NCBI GenBank assembly: GCA_022432975.1
Contig: CM039503.1
Location: 54,248,466-54,312,465 of the forward strand
From: Begonia masoniana
Lineage: Eukaryota > Streptophyta > Magnoliopsida > Cucurbitales > Begoniaceae
Length of the DNA: 64,000 nucleotides
Reading direction: 5' to 3'
Shown piece after piece: positions 25,128-36,486 of the stretch (positions are counted from its first letter, which is position 1; every line of letters starts with the position of its first letter). Below the pieces are notes generated by a model. That model searched no databases and was not told where the DNA came from. It saw only the letters and a list, made by a program, of their open reading frames with translations. A program made the translations under genes and the position numbers.

Positions 25128-26210
25128 CTCGGATCGAAAAAACCCGGGACCCGATAACAACGCGGAATAATTCTAGGAAAGCCTTTTTGATTCAAGAATA
25201 AAGTAAGGAACTAAGACCCCTAATCGAAGAATTCGATGGAACCCTAGTTATCAAAGCAGGAGCTTGACCCGAGCCACACCTGTTGGCTGAACCAAAGCTA
25301 TCAAAACAGGAGCTTGACCCAGACCAAACTCGTTGGTAAGAACCAAAGCTATCAAGCGAGATTCTTCAAGCGTGACTTGAAGAAGATCGTTGTTCTTCGC
25401 AAAAAACTAAAGAGAAATCCTCTCTAAAAAAAACACTCAATTTTTTAATTCAAACTTGTTCCTCCATTAAATCAAATAGTTTGCCATTAAATAGGTTACT
25501 ACATTAAAATTAAACTAAATAATAATAAAAAAAACGAAAATAAAATAAAATAACTAATAAAAATCGTGAGATAATGATCTTTTGCATGATAAGATATCAT
25601 CTCACGTTTAAACTACGTTTGAATATGATTTGAGTAGATTCTGTCGGATAAAATCTCTTATACGTGATTTGTTTGGATTTGCATGTGCTTCTCATGTGAC
25701 TTTTTAATTCTTGCACGTGCATGTGCATGACACATGTAAATCTTCATGCATCTTTGGCCTCCCCTGCTTCAAAAGATCTTCCAATAATTTTGGGCTTCTT
25801 GCTCTTGTCATTAGGCCCACCGTATCTTCAATTGGATCATTGTTCTTGGGCTTTGATTTGGTCTCAACTTGAATCACATCATAAACCAAGATATGTGGAT
25901 CTTTATCTCTTTCCAACCCACGTGAATCTTTATCTCTTTGTAGTTTGTGTGGATCTTTACCCTTCTCTCTCCAATTCATTGGTATTTGTGGATCCCAACT
26001 TTGCGCCTTATTGGGCTTCTTTTTCCAATTTTGTAGAGCCCACTTCCATGCTACAAAACTCTTTATTTTTATAGTCTTGCGCTTTTGTTGTGATGACTCT
26101 TTTCCTCGGGCTTTCAAGACTAAATCATGTGAAACTTTGTTCGTTGGACCTCCTTTATCTTCTAATAGATCATGGTCCTTGACTTTGAGATTTATCGCTC
26201 CTCGGTTCAC
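25128..26210 (-). mobile_element. Degenerate Ty3/Gypsy-type retrotransposon remnant
   Basis: The minus-strand frame 25704-26210 is Lys-rich and ends with GLMTRARSPKLLEDLLKQ, very like the PMTRARxK tail found at the C-terminus of many plant Ty3/Gypsy polyproteins. On the right side of that strand, sequence from 25128 (TGATGCGAACCTCGGATCG) resembles an LTR, with a repeated motif AGGAGCTTGACCC at 25259 and 25309. No reverse transcriptase or integrase is left. Ends and target duplication are not established. Confidence 0.45.
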
Positions 26211-28987
26211 ATCAAGATGCCCAGTCCCCTGCCATGTATAAATGAAAGACTCTCATACACTCAATCCCGAGAGTCATTTTGGTCGCACACACTTGTCCTA
26301 GATGCCCGTAGCGGACACTCAAGGGTTCTTGTGGAAGTCCGGCCATGGAGACAATAATTCAACTTGAAGCATCATGGAAACACTCGATCACTATGTATGA
26401 ACGACCAAAGTAGAAGTTCAGTATTGCGGAAGCCCATCGCCTCATTAATGTCTCCAAGGGCTTTATCGCAAATACCCGGATGAATAATAGAGGGAGAATG
26501 CTGCTTCAGATTTTTAAAGGCTACTTTAAATAGAAGGTCATTCCATTCTACGAAAAAAAAAAAAAAAAACAAGAGCTAACTATACCGAAGTGTTATCTAT
26601 TCACTTATTGATATTTAAGTTTTCATTCTTGAGCTATAAACCTAACTCTTCTCCTCATAAACTTGAGATTGTTCTTATTTAAGAGAGTTAGATATTTGTA
26701 TTTAAAATTATCTGATTCTCATTTATTGCCGAAACAAAAGGGTTATGTCGTTAAAGAGTCGATAGAGATTTGATCGACACCTACAAGTTCAACAAAGAAA
26801 AAAATTCGATTGACACTCACAAGATCAATCAAGGAAAATGGTGACGCCCTGAAATAGTTATGAAGATTTGATTGACACCCAAAAATTCATCATCTCATCT
26901 AAATCAACTTGATTCGTAAACTCGAATGAACAACCAACATTCATTTCTGGGTTAGCTCATACAACGGGCATTTTTAATCATCCCGTGTTCAGGGTGCTAA
27001 ATACTTTAGTTTGTGTGATATTTGGCATTGAAGATGAAGGAGAATAAGTGCAAATAATAATGAGTAGATGGGCAAGAACATACAAATGGGGATGTGCTCC
27101 TAGATTTGGGTGGGTCATGTTAGAAGTCATAGAAACATTAAAATAAAAGGGAGGGAGAGAAGGAGTGTGAAGGAGGAGACAGAAAGCCCTAGAAAGGGGA
27201 GGAAGAGGATAGCAATAACTAGGGGATGGAATGAATGCTGTGATGTCTCCTTTTGCTTGTTTCCATTTTACTTTCTTTTTTTTTTTTTTAATTAAGGAAC
27301 ATATGCTCCTCTTGACATCAATAATTGTGATGGGAGAGGAGGTTACTACTACTTTTTGCTGTTCCTGCCATGTTGTCTTGGAACAAAAAGAAGACTATAA
27401 ATGGATAGGGATCAAAGGTGGGACGAACCAGACCGAATTGATGGTACCAAATCCAAATGTACGGTTCGGTTCAATTCTTTTACTTGCGTAAACTGAAATC
27501 GGTTTGTATTGAATGAGAATCGTCATTTTAACTCAAGTTCTCAATTTTTAAATTCAAAAAATGAAATAAAATTGTAAAGCCCTAATATGGTATAACCTTG
27601 ACCGCTTAAATCTGGTCAAACTTCGTTGGAACTTGATAACTCGTCATTTAACACAAATCCAACTCAAAATCACAAAACTCAATTCCACGCATGAGTAAAT
27701 TTACACTAGTCATTAGAAAATATGTTACATTCAGTGCATAACCCGCCTATAATTCTCTGATTTTATTAACAATTCACTAGTCACGTGTTAATTTCGACAA
27801 ATCATTTAAAGTCAATTTACTCGTGGTCCTTCACAGTTTCAAATGTTTAGAAAAAAATTACATATTTAGTTATAAATTACTCCAAATTTCGGACTTTAAA
27901 TCCACTTTACCATTTAGACAACAAATTAAATATATCAAACAATGTAGGTCTCATGAAATAAAAATTAATTTTACAATTTTTTAGACAATCAAGTGTAATG
28001 TCAACCTAAAGATCACTACATAAGACAAACTTATAATGAGATGAGCGAGATATGTACATGTTAAAATGTTCTTGGAAGTTTGTGTAGCAAGAGAAATTCC
28101 TAAACTAAGCTAGGTTGTTACTAACATAGGCAACATTGCAAGCTTACTTTATGATGAATCTAAACATGTTTGTCTGCTGTTAATTTTAGTTGCATTAAAG
28201 AATCTTAATTGCATCAATTTTAGAACAAGATATTATTGATTAATCCATAGTTTAGTCACCCACAACCTCCCATGTCACATGGATCACACATTCGAGCACT
28301 AAAAAAAATGTTCTTTGAGGAATCTCTTCTTTAATCTTACTTGATTACGTGATATATACATGTTGGGATTTGAATAGTGTAATAAAATCTTAATTGAAAT
28401 ATTAATAATGTGTTATAAATATGTTATAATACTTCAAAAGTATAAGATTGTCGCATTTTTTCACTTAATTTGGACTATACTAAGCTAGAAGTTGGCCAAA
28501 ATTGCTAGATTCAAGACCCATTTTGGGATTTTCAAATACAATGTCACAACTTTATATGTAACAATAAATGATTAGGGTGCTATTATCCATACAATATTGA
28601 AAAGACTAAGCTTTTTTTATAAAGAAATGAAGCACATGAAGTTTGTTGGAGGGCGCCATTTGTTTAAATTGATAAATTAGATTTGTCTTATTTGGTGGGT
28701 ATATTTTTTTATTTTCAATTTTTTTTTTATAAATTTCGAAAAAAATTGAACTGACTTTACACTCAATTTGTATATTTGAATTCTTAACTTTTGACGTAAC
28801 ACTCGTTAATTGACCAATTAATGTAAAAAATTACACATAATTAAAATGAGTTCATTAATTGTATCGATGAATGAGTGTCACTTTATAAAATAAAAATTAT
28901 AAGGTAAATATAGCATTACCTGACACTAAAATTATATAGTTCCAAAGCATTTCTTTCTTCACGTGCATGTCCAATGTTTTATTTTAT
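26211..28987. other. Intergenic region
   Basis: About 2.8 kb, AT-rich with homopolymer runs (for example A-run near 26552-26569). No gene recognised; short frames at 27110 and 27231 look non-coding. Confidence 0.5.
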
Positions 28988-29355
28988 TGTCCCACACCGA
29001 CAGAGAGAATACGAAAGATCCTGTATATAATAGGAGGAGATTCCCTCAATTATTGAGCTAGCTTTTGGAATGAGTTATACTTCTCTTATTCTGCCTTTAA
29101 TCCTTGAGCTAACTTTTGGAACAAGTTATACCCCTCTTATTCTGCCATTGTATCAGAGCTAAAAAATATGTACGATGTGAGGATCGAATAAACACGCTAG
29201 ACGTGAAAGAAAGAAAACCTATCACGCTAGACATGTGGGCGGGTGTTGTCTCACATTGACAGAGAGAAGACGAAAGATCCTGTATCTAATAGAGGAAGAT
29301 TCCCTCAATCATTGAGTTAGCTTTTGGAATGAGTTCTGCCTGTTTCATTCTGTCA
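28988..29355 (+). mobile_element. Candidate TRIM (miniature LTR retrotransposon)
   Basis: Two direct repeats, 28988-29147 (TGTCCCACACCGACAG... ending TCTGCCA) and 29247-29355 (TGTCTCACATTGACAG... ending TCTGTCA), flank about 100 bp. Immediately after the first is TTGTATCAGAGCT, close to the TGGTATCAGAGC primer-binding site complementary to initiator Met tRNA. The first repeat also contains an internal duplication of about 50 bp around TTGAGCTA/GCTTTTGGAA. Non-coding. No clean target duplication was found. Confidence 0.5.
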
Positions 29356-29684
29356 TATTTTTTTTTATTTTTTATTAAAGGCCTCATTTGATGTTGAGAA
29401 AGTAATAATTTTGACAAAGTTGTGATTAAACGGAAAGTTGGAGCTACAATGATATGCAAAATAGCTAAAAATTGTGGGTTATCTCGTTAGAAAAGTAAAC
29501 GTTAGGATGTAAATGAAAATACAAATTTCTTCAAGGGGTTAGAAGAAAAATAAAGGAGAAGAAGGACCAAAAGAGAAACAATGGAAGGCCAATAAGCCCT
29601 TCTAGGAAAGGCCCAATCTCTTCACAAAAAGACCAAATTTTGCGCAGAGGGCAAAGGTCCATTGCAGTTGCAGAGTCTAAGCCT

Positions 29685-31361
29685 ATGAACAATGTCTTCA
29701 GGCTCCACTCTCGTCTGATCAAAACCGGCCGCCACCATGACCCTCCATCCCTCCGCCGTCTTCTTCTGTCCTGCGTTGTTGCAGCTCCGGAAAGCCTACC
29801 CTACGCGCGCTCCATCTTCCTCCGATTTCCTTCTCCGGATACCTTTGTTTACAACACCATTATCAGAGCCCATGCTCGCTTCTCTCCTTCTCTTGCTTTA
29901 TCTTTCTTTGCGTCTATGCGCCGGAGTGGCGTCTCGCTTGATCATTTTACTTTTCCGTTTGTTCTCACCGCCGCTTCTCGCCTTCTGATGAGTTTTCATC
30001 TTCACTCTCTTATACATAAACTTGGGTTCGGGTCTGATATATTTATTCAGAATGCTCTGATTAATACCTACGGGTGTTGTGGTTCAGTTGAGCCTGCGCT
30101 GAAGGTGTTCGAAGAAATGCGTGAGAGGGACTTAGTGTCGTGGTCTTCCGTGATTGCTTCTTTAGTAAACAATGGTTTTGCGTACGAGGCTTTGGCTGTG
30201 TTTAGACAAATGCAGCTCGAGCAGGATTTGAATCCCGATGCGATTACAATGCTTAGTTCCATTTCTGCAGTTTCAATTCTAGGAGCATTAGAATTAGGCC
30301 GATGGATTGAAATGTTCATTCGCAAGCGTGGGTTGGAAATTACTGTTTCATTGGGGACAGCCCTCATTGATATGTTTTCGAGATGCGGAGCAATTGCTGA
30401 ATCGATCAGGGTGTTTGATGAAATGCCTCACAGAAACGTATTAACATGGACAGCTCTGATCAACGGCCTGGCCGTGCATGGCCTTGGCAGAGAGGCTGTA
30501 ATGGCGTTTTACAAAATGAGGAACTGTGGTCTTCATCCTGATTATATAACATTTTCGGCAATCTTGGTAGCTTGTAGCCATGGAGGTCTCATAGAAGACG
30601 GCCGACAGATTTTTGAAAGCATGAAGAGCGTGTATCAAATGGAACCACTTCTCGAACATTATGGTTGCATGGTTGATCTTTTCGGTCGAGCTGGGTTGCT
30701 TCAAGAGGCATATGAGTTTGTCGAAAGAATGCCATTGCAGCCAAACTCTGTAATATGGAGGACTCTTCTCGGAGCTTGTGTAAATCATAAGAATATCAAA
30801 GTGGCCGAGATAGTGAAGGCTAAGATCGATGAGCTCGACCCATACAACGAGGGAGACTATGTTCTCCTTTCAAATGCATACGGTGGAGTCGGTAAATGGG
30901 CTGAGAAGGCAATGGTCAGGAGGTCAATGAAGGAGAAAAAAATTAGCAAGAAAGCTGGATGTAGTTTCGTTAATATCGACCAAGAAATTCATGAGTTCAT
31001 TTCGGGGGATAATTCGCACCCACAATTCGAGGAGATAGCAAAATTCTTGGGCTCGATAATTAGAGATTTGAGAAATGGAGGTTATGCCACTCAGACATCC
31101 AATGTATTACATGATATTGAAGAGGAGGAGAAGGAGCATAGTCTTGGTTTTCACAGCGAGAAGTTGGCAGTGGCTTTTGCTCTGCTTAGTGTCAATCATA
31201 AATGGTGTATAAGAATCATGAAGAATCTTCGCATTTGCGACGACTGTCATTCTTTCTTGAAACACGTTTCAAACAAGTTTGGGAGAGAAATCATCGTTCG
31301 GGATCGAGTCCGGTTCCATCATTTCAAAAACGGGTCCTGTTCTTGTAAAGATTATTGGTGA
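29685..31361 (+). CDS. PLS-class PPR protein with E, E+ and DYW domains
   Basis: A 558-residue protein of the plant organelle C-to-U RNA-editing family. Tandem PPR repeats (for example DTFVYNTIIRAHARF, DIFIQNALINTYGCCG, DLVSWSSVIASLVNNG, NVLTWTALINGLAVHG) run from about residue 50 to 340. E and E+ regions follow (WRTLLGACVNHKN, YVLLSNAYGGVGKW, AGCSFVNI), then a DYW deaminase-like domain with HSEKLAVAFALL, CDDCHSF and the terminal CKDYW. The HxE and CxxC zinc ligands are intact, so editing activity is plausible. One exon. I start at ATG 29685; upstream in-frame codons such as 29640 are TTG. The target RNA cannot be told from sequence. Targeting is probably to chloroplast or mitochondrion; the N-terminus is short for a clear signal. 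Confidence 0.92.
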   Translation: MNNVFRLHSRLIKTGRHHDPPSLRRLLLSCVVAAPESLPYARSIFLRFPSPDTFVYNTIIRAHARFSPSLALSFFASMRRSGVSLDHFTFPFVLTAASRLLMSFHLHSLIHKLGFGSDIFIQNALINTYGCCGSVEPALKVFEEMRERDLVSWSSVIASLVNNGFAYEALAVFRQMQLEQDLNPDAITMLSSISAVSILGALELGRWIEMFIRKRGLEITVSLGTALIDMFSRCGAIAESIRVFDEMPHRNVLTWTALINGLAVHGLGREAVMAFYKMRNCGLHPDYITFSAILVACSHGGLIEDGRQIFESMKSVYQMEPLLEHYGCMVDLFGRAGLLQEAYEFVERMPLQPNSVIWRTLLGACVNHKNIKVAEIVKAKIDELDPYNEGDYVLLSNAYGGVGKWAEKAMVRRSMKEKKISKKAGCSFVNIDQEIHEFISGDNSHPQFEEIAKFLGSIIRDLRNGGYATQTSNVLHDIEEEEKEHSLGFHSEKLAVAFALLSVNHKWCIRIMKNLRICDDCHSFLKHVSNKFGREIIVRDRVRFHHFKNGSCSCKDYW

Positions 31362-31668
31362 CAAATGCAATGTTGCACTATAGTTCTAATGTTCATCGAA
31401 AAAATAGGAACTTTCTGATACACCCATGGATGCAACTATCAACAATGAGAAATGAGTTCGATGTATTTCGAGCAAAAAACTAGTGATCGTTACTCGCACA
31501 AAGAATGAACCGCTTTGACGATAGGGGGTGGTTTATCACTTTCTTGTTCATAAAAGTTCTCTCCCTATTTTTTCATGTTCATGCAGTAACAATTTCATCG
31601 ATAACATGTTATGATTCGTAAAGATTAGATTTTTTTCCCCATTGTTTGTAGATAACATGAGGAAATGA

Positions 31669-32438
<770 letters not shown>

Positions 32439-33149
32439 ATGCTTGCTGGTGTGCTTTATAATTTCCTACCCACTGTGTTATTCTTAACTAGAAGATGAAC
32501 TCTGCCACACAACGATTTCGATCCCGATCCCGATCCCGATCCCGATCCCGATCCCGATTTAGGATTAAGTTTATTATACGTGACTTAGATTAATCAGTGC
32601 CCCCTTGTGAACCTATATAGTTTATATGCTACTTGTTTGTTGTCAAAATTTGGCATAAACGGCCATTGATGGTGTCTTGAGCTTTACCTTGTGGCTTCTG
32701 AAGTTCTTCAGCTGTACTGCTTCTTGTTCACTTCGTCTTCCATTCTGAGAGAATTGATTACATTTGCTTGAATACTGACTGGAAATTTCTTCTTCAATGT
32801 GGTGTTGAATTGGCAGAGAAATCGGCATTGCCTTGAGAGGGTAGGTTGAGAAATACAAGAAAGTTAAGGGACCTTTAACGAAATAGATTAAGTTTAATTT
32901 TATTGACACACTGGTTAATATTGGAAATAATTAAAATAAAAAAATTATCAATTATTAGTTATGGTGAATGTGTGGTTTAAGAAGCAAAAGACGAACGTAA
33001 AGGTTGGACTCCACCAACCATACCAAGCTCCGGCAATCAGTCATGGGTCCTGTCACCCGGTAAAGGGTCTTACAGGTCCACTCCATTTGACATTGTTATA
33101 TACTACTTTAATGGAGTTGTTAATTGCCGTCTCTTAATTCAACTATTAA
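32439..33149. other. Intergenic, eS27 3' flank
   Basis: No gene. Contains the CGATCC array at 32519-32554. Confidence 0.6.
32519..32554. repeat. Short hexanucleotide array (CGATCC)6
   Basis: Six tandem CGATCC units about 80 bp after the eS27 stop, so probably in its 3' flank. Confidence 0.95.
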
Positions 33150-34035
33150 GAGATTGATGTTGATGAGTTCGGGTCTCCCAGAAGAAACGAAAGGACGAGA
33201 AAATTGGAGAGAGAAATTTGCTTCGATTTGGTGGTGACGAGGGGTAAGTCTGACAGAGAAATCCCGTTGTTCTTTTGTGGGTTTTTCCTCTTCTGCACAG
33301 ACTCTGCTTCCGTCATGTTTTCTGTGATTATCTACTGCCCTTTTCGCCCATCACTCTTTGTCGACTTTTGATGGATCGGCAACTTGCTCGACGGTGATTG
33401 AGTGGGGCTTTGGTTGTGGGTCGATGATTCTTATTGCGAATATGATTTTATTTTGGGTTTTTGTTTTGTCCGCTCTAGAATCTGCTTAATCTGTTTAATC
33501 GTCTTATCAGCAAATTGATGGATTGCATTTCCTATTTCAAATAGTTCATACAAGTTTATGTTTTCGTTGGGAGTCTTACTGTAAAGAGTTTCCTCGGTAG
33601 AATTTGTCTCCATGTACCCATCTTATTGCTTCATTTCTTAAATCAGTTTACAGAATTTCTTCATTGGATACGATCGAATTCATTGTGTATCATCTTTGCC
33701 ACTTATTGAAAACTTTCTTCAATGATGCTCACCGAGCAGCTGGAAAATTTCAGTGACTAGTTGTTTGTCTATTTAAGTTCTTGGCTTTGTTGTGATTTCC
33801 TCTTGGAATGTCTTTTGCGCTTGTTATTGCCGTCTCTCTAGTTGGCATTTGGGATTCAAATGCTTCTTATGAAAAAAGACAACACTCTAGAGCACTTTTT
33901 TTCACTTAGGTTAACAATCTAGAGCACTTGAAAACTTCATAATCTGTAATGACACGGATTTAAATTTCTGACCACGATTGATTGGTTCTTATCTGTGCAA
34001 GATCAGTCAGCTGCACTTGTTCAGAAAGCTCGAGA

Positions 34036-35688
34036 ATGAGCATCTTTTGTTGCTGCTCACGTGGAGATGAATACGACGAGTATTCTCTTCCGAGTAACCT
34101 GATATATAGATACTGCGTCTGCTTTAGATTTTTCTTCCATCAGCTGTTCGGCGGGGTATGTCTGGAATATCTTAGTAGCTTAAAATCTTTCCTTTTCATG
34201 TCATAATGCTGTAGAGAATCATATATTCTTCCTTTGTTTTCATGGTTGACATCCTCATTATGTTGCGGGTGCTGCACATTACTGTATCAGAAATTGTTGT
34301 TAAAGATACTGGCCATACACAAGACAAGCAAGCATAAACATTACCATAGATGATATGTAACTAGAGTTTTCTTAGCTTCACCTGTTTTTTACCCTTTTGA
34401 TCTGCATACAGTATAACACAGCGATGCCAAGGCTTGAAGGGCGGTCTGTGTCTTTGCCAATACAAGGCACTACTGCTTTGGCGGCCACTGGATTTGACCC
34501 AGAATTAGGAGACAATTCTCAGGATGACAATCACCTTTCAATGACCAGACAATTGCCTTTCCTTCCGAGCAAAGATACTCTCGTTTGCAGCGTTATGGGT
34601 TGGTTTCCCGACGAGATAAGTTGACGCCACATTTCCAAGATGATTCAATGCAACTCAGAATGAACGTTAGTAGTTCTGGTGCTGAATTATTGGATTCTGG
34701 GAAGAAATGGGATGAAATTTCTTCTGAAGTACATAGTAAATATAATCTCTCCGAGTCTTCAGACAAGGTTTTGGACCAAAGTATTGTACATGGAATACTT
34801 TATGTGCAGCCATCTTCAGAAGATGAAGACGTCTGCCCCACATGTCTTGATGGTAAGATTTTAAGTAATTGGGTTATTTTCTGTATGTAAATTAATGTAG
34901 GTTAAAGTACAATTTAGACTTTCATTATTTATACATTATACCTAAACTTTTTTTTCTTTTGACAACTCAAACCTCCACTGTTAGACTATCAGTAATTTGG
35001 ATATTACGGTCAATGTATCCGTTAAATCCAGCACATATATATCATGTTTTTCATTTAATCAACTATTTTAACCCGGTTTTCTAACACCTCTGGTGATTTC
35101 TAACCAAATTTTAAATTTTGTCGATCTCTCAACCGAGTTCGAAATAATTGGAGATAAGATTAACATAGTTTGAAATTTGGTTAGCAATTTTCGGAGGAAT
35201 TAGAAATCGGGTTGAAATACCTAATTAAATGAAAACGTGATATATACATATTGAATTTAACGAATAAATTGAAGAAAATATCCAAATTGTTATAGCAAAA
35301 GAATAGAAGTTCGATTTGAAAAAAAAAAATTTAAAATCTAATTTGTAAATGACTTCAAACGTTTGGCTTTAAATTGTATTCTATCTGTTTATGTATCACA
35401 TTACATCATAAAGGCGTTTCTACCATTTTTGATATTCAACAATTGTTGTATTGCAGAATATACTCTAGAAAATCCAAAAATTATGACAAGATGCTCCCAC
35501 CATTTTCACCTTGGTTGTATTTATGAGTGGCTGGAAAGAAGTGAAAGCTGCCCCATTTGTGGAAAGGTGAACTAGTTAACTGCTAATTTCAGAACTACCT
35601 TAAAAAAACACTCCCTTCATGAGTTCACGACAGCTGATTCTCTGTTTTCTTATGATGCCAGGAAATGGAGTTCTGCGAAAGCCCTTAG
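34036..35688 (+). pseudogene. At3g02290-type RING-H2 E3 ligase gene with an apparent frameshift
   Basis: Exons 34036-34155, 34412-34852, 35457-35566 and 35662-35688 resemble plant RING-H2 E3 ubiquitin ligases of the At3g02290 type: a Cys-rich N-terminus (MSIFCCCS), a variable middle, then EDEDVCPTCL, CSHHFHLGCIYEWLE and CPICGK, ending MEFCESP. All eight C3H2C3 zinc ligands are intact. Exons 1 and 2 begin in one frame, but between LPFLPSKD and RLQRYGLVSRRDK (about 34570-34585) homology jumps to another, equivalent to one missing base. Reading on as given stops at TGA 34622-34624, giving about 110 residues without the RING. Either a real lesion, a sequencing error or an unseen splice. A 5' untranslated exon with donor GGGGTAAG near 33241 is likely. 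Confidence 0.75.
34905..35385. mobile_element. Foldback MITE-like element in a RING-gene intron
   Basis: The sequence from about TACAATTTAGACTTT (34909) and the reverse complement of the segment ending near 35380 (TACAATTTAAAGCC) match over about 200 bases each side of a centre near 35120. The element is almost all palindrome, AT-rich and non-coding, and fills the intron before the RING exon. Confidence 0.6.
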
Positions 35689-36100
35689 ACTCTGTTGTCG
35701 AAAACAATGGCGGGAATCAATGAAAAACATGAAGAAATGTAAATAAAACTTCTTCTGATCTTGTTTACACAAGATTGTATAGAGGGAAAGGAATTGTTCT
35801 TTTCATTAATGTGTTTACCCTTCATAATATTACTATTTTTATGTTTGAATGATGCTTGACATTCATTTATGGTAGTGGATTTATCATTGATGGTTACTCT
35901 ATCCATAGTTTTATGATGCAAGTATCTTGAATAATATGCTCCTCGTGCTCTTCGTTCTGAAATATGGCAGTTCTATAATTGTCAATTGGATTAGCTGTTG
36001 TTTTTCATTCTAGCACATCGTTGGACAGTCGATCTTTTGCACGATGATGAAACTAGTCACAGTATGCAGAGGAATGTTGTGTTGGAACAAGTTTAGTTAG
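35689..36100. other. 3' flank of the RING gene
   Basis: No gene seen; AT-rich. Confidence 0.5.
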
Positions 36101-36101
36101 C

Positions 36102-36486
36102 CTTGACACTGTTTAATTAGTTTTTAATCATTCAATTTAGTAGAAATGCAGAAGGATAACATTAGCTTGAAGAAGTGTAATCTTCAAGGAAAGGCTATAC
36201 TTCTTCCGCCATTAATGGTTAGCTTGAAGAAGTGTAATCTTCAAGGAGAGGCTATACTTCCTCCGCCATTAATGGCAGGTTGAGGTTCTGGTTGCAAGTT
36301 GACACTGTTTAATTAGTTTTTAATCATTCAATTTAGTAGAAATGCAGAAGGATAACATTAGCTTGAAGAAGAAGTGTAATCTTCAAGGAAAGGCTATACT
36401 TCATCCGCCATTAATGGCAGGTTGAGGTTCTGGTTGCATGTTAGACCGCCATTAATGGCAGGTTGAGGTTCTGGTTGCAAGTTAGA
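36102..36486. repeat. Nested tandem repeats with hairpin-forming units
   Basis: A unit beginning TTGACACTGTTTAATTAG occurs at 36102 and again at 36299 (offset 197 bp). Inside are three copies of a block starting AGCTTGAAGAAGTGTAATC (36162, 36221, 36360) and three of CCGCCATTAATGG plus CAGGTTGAGGTTCTGG. The core CTTGAAGA-AGTGTAA-TCTTCAAG is a perfect 8 bp inverted repeat; one copy has an extra AAG. Non-coding. Confidence 0.85.

Noticed and set aside
29640..29642. Start of the PPR protein
   Set aside because: The codon is TTG; ATG at 29685 is used.
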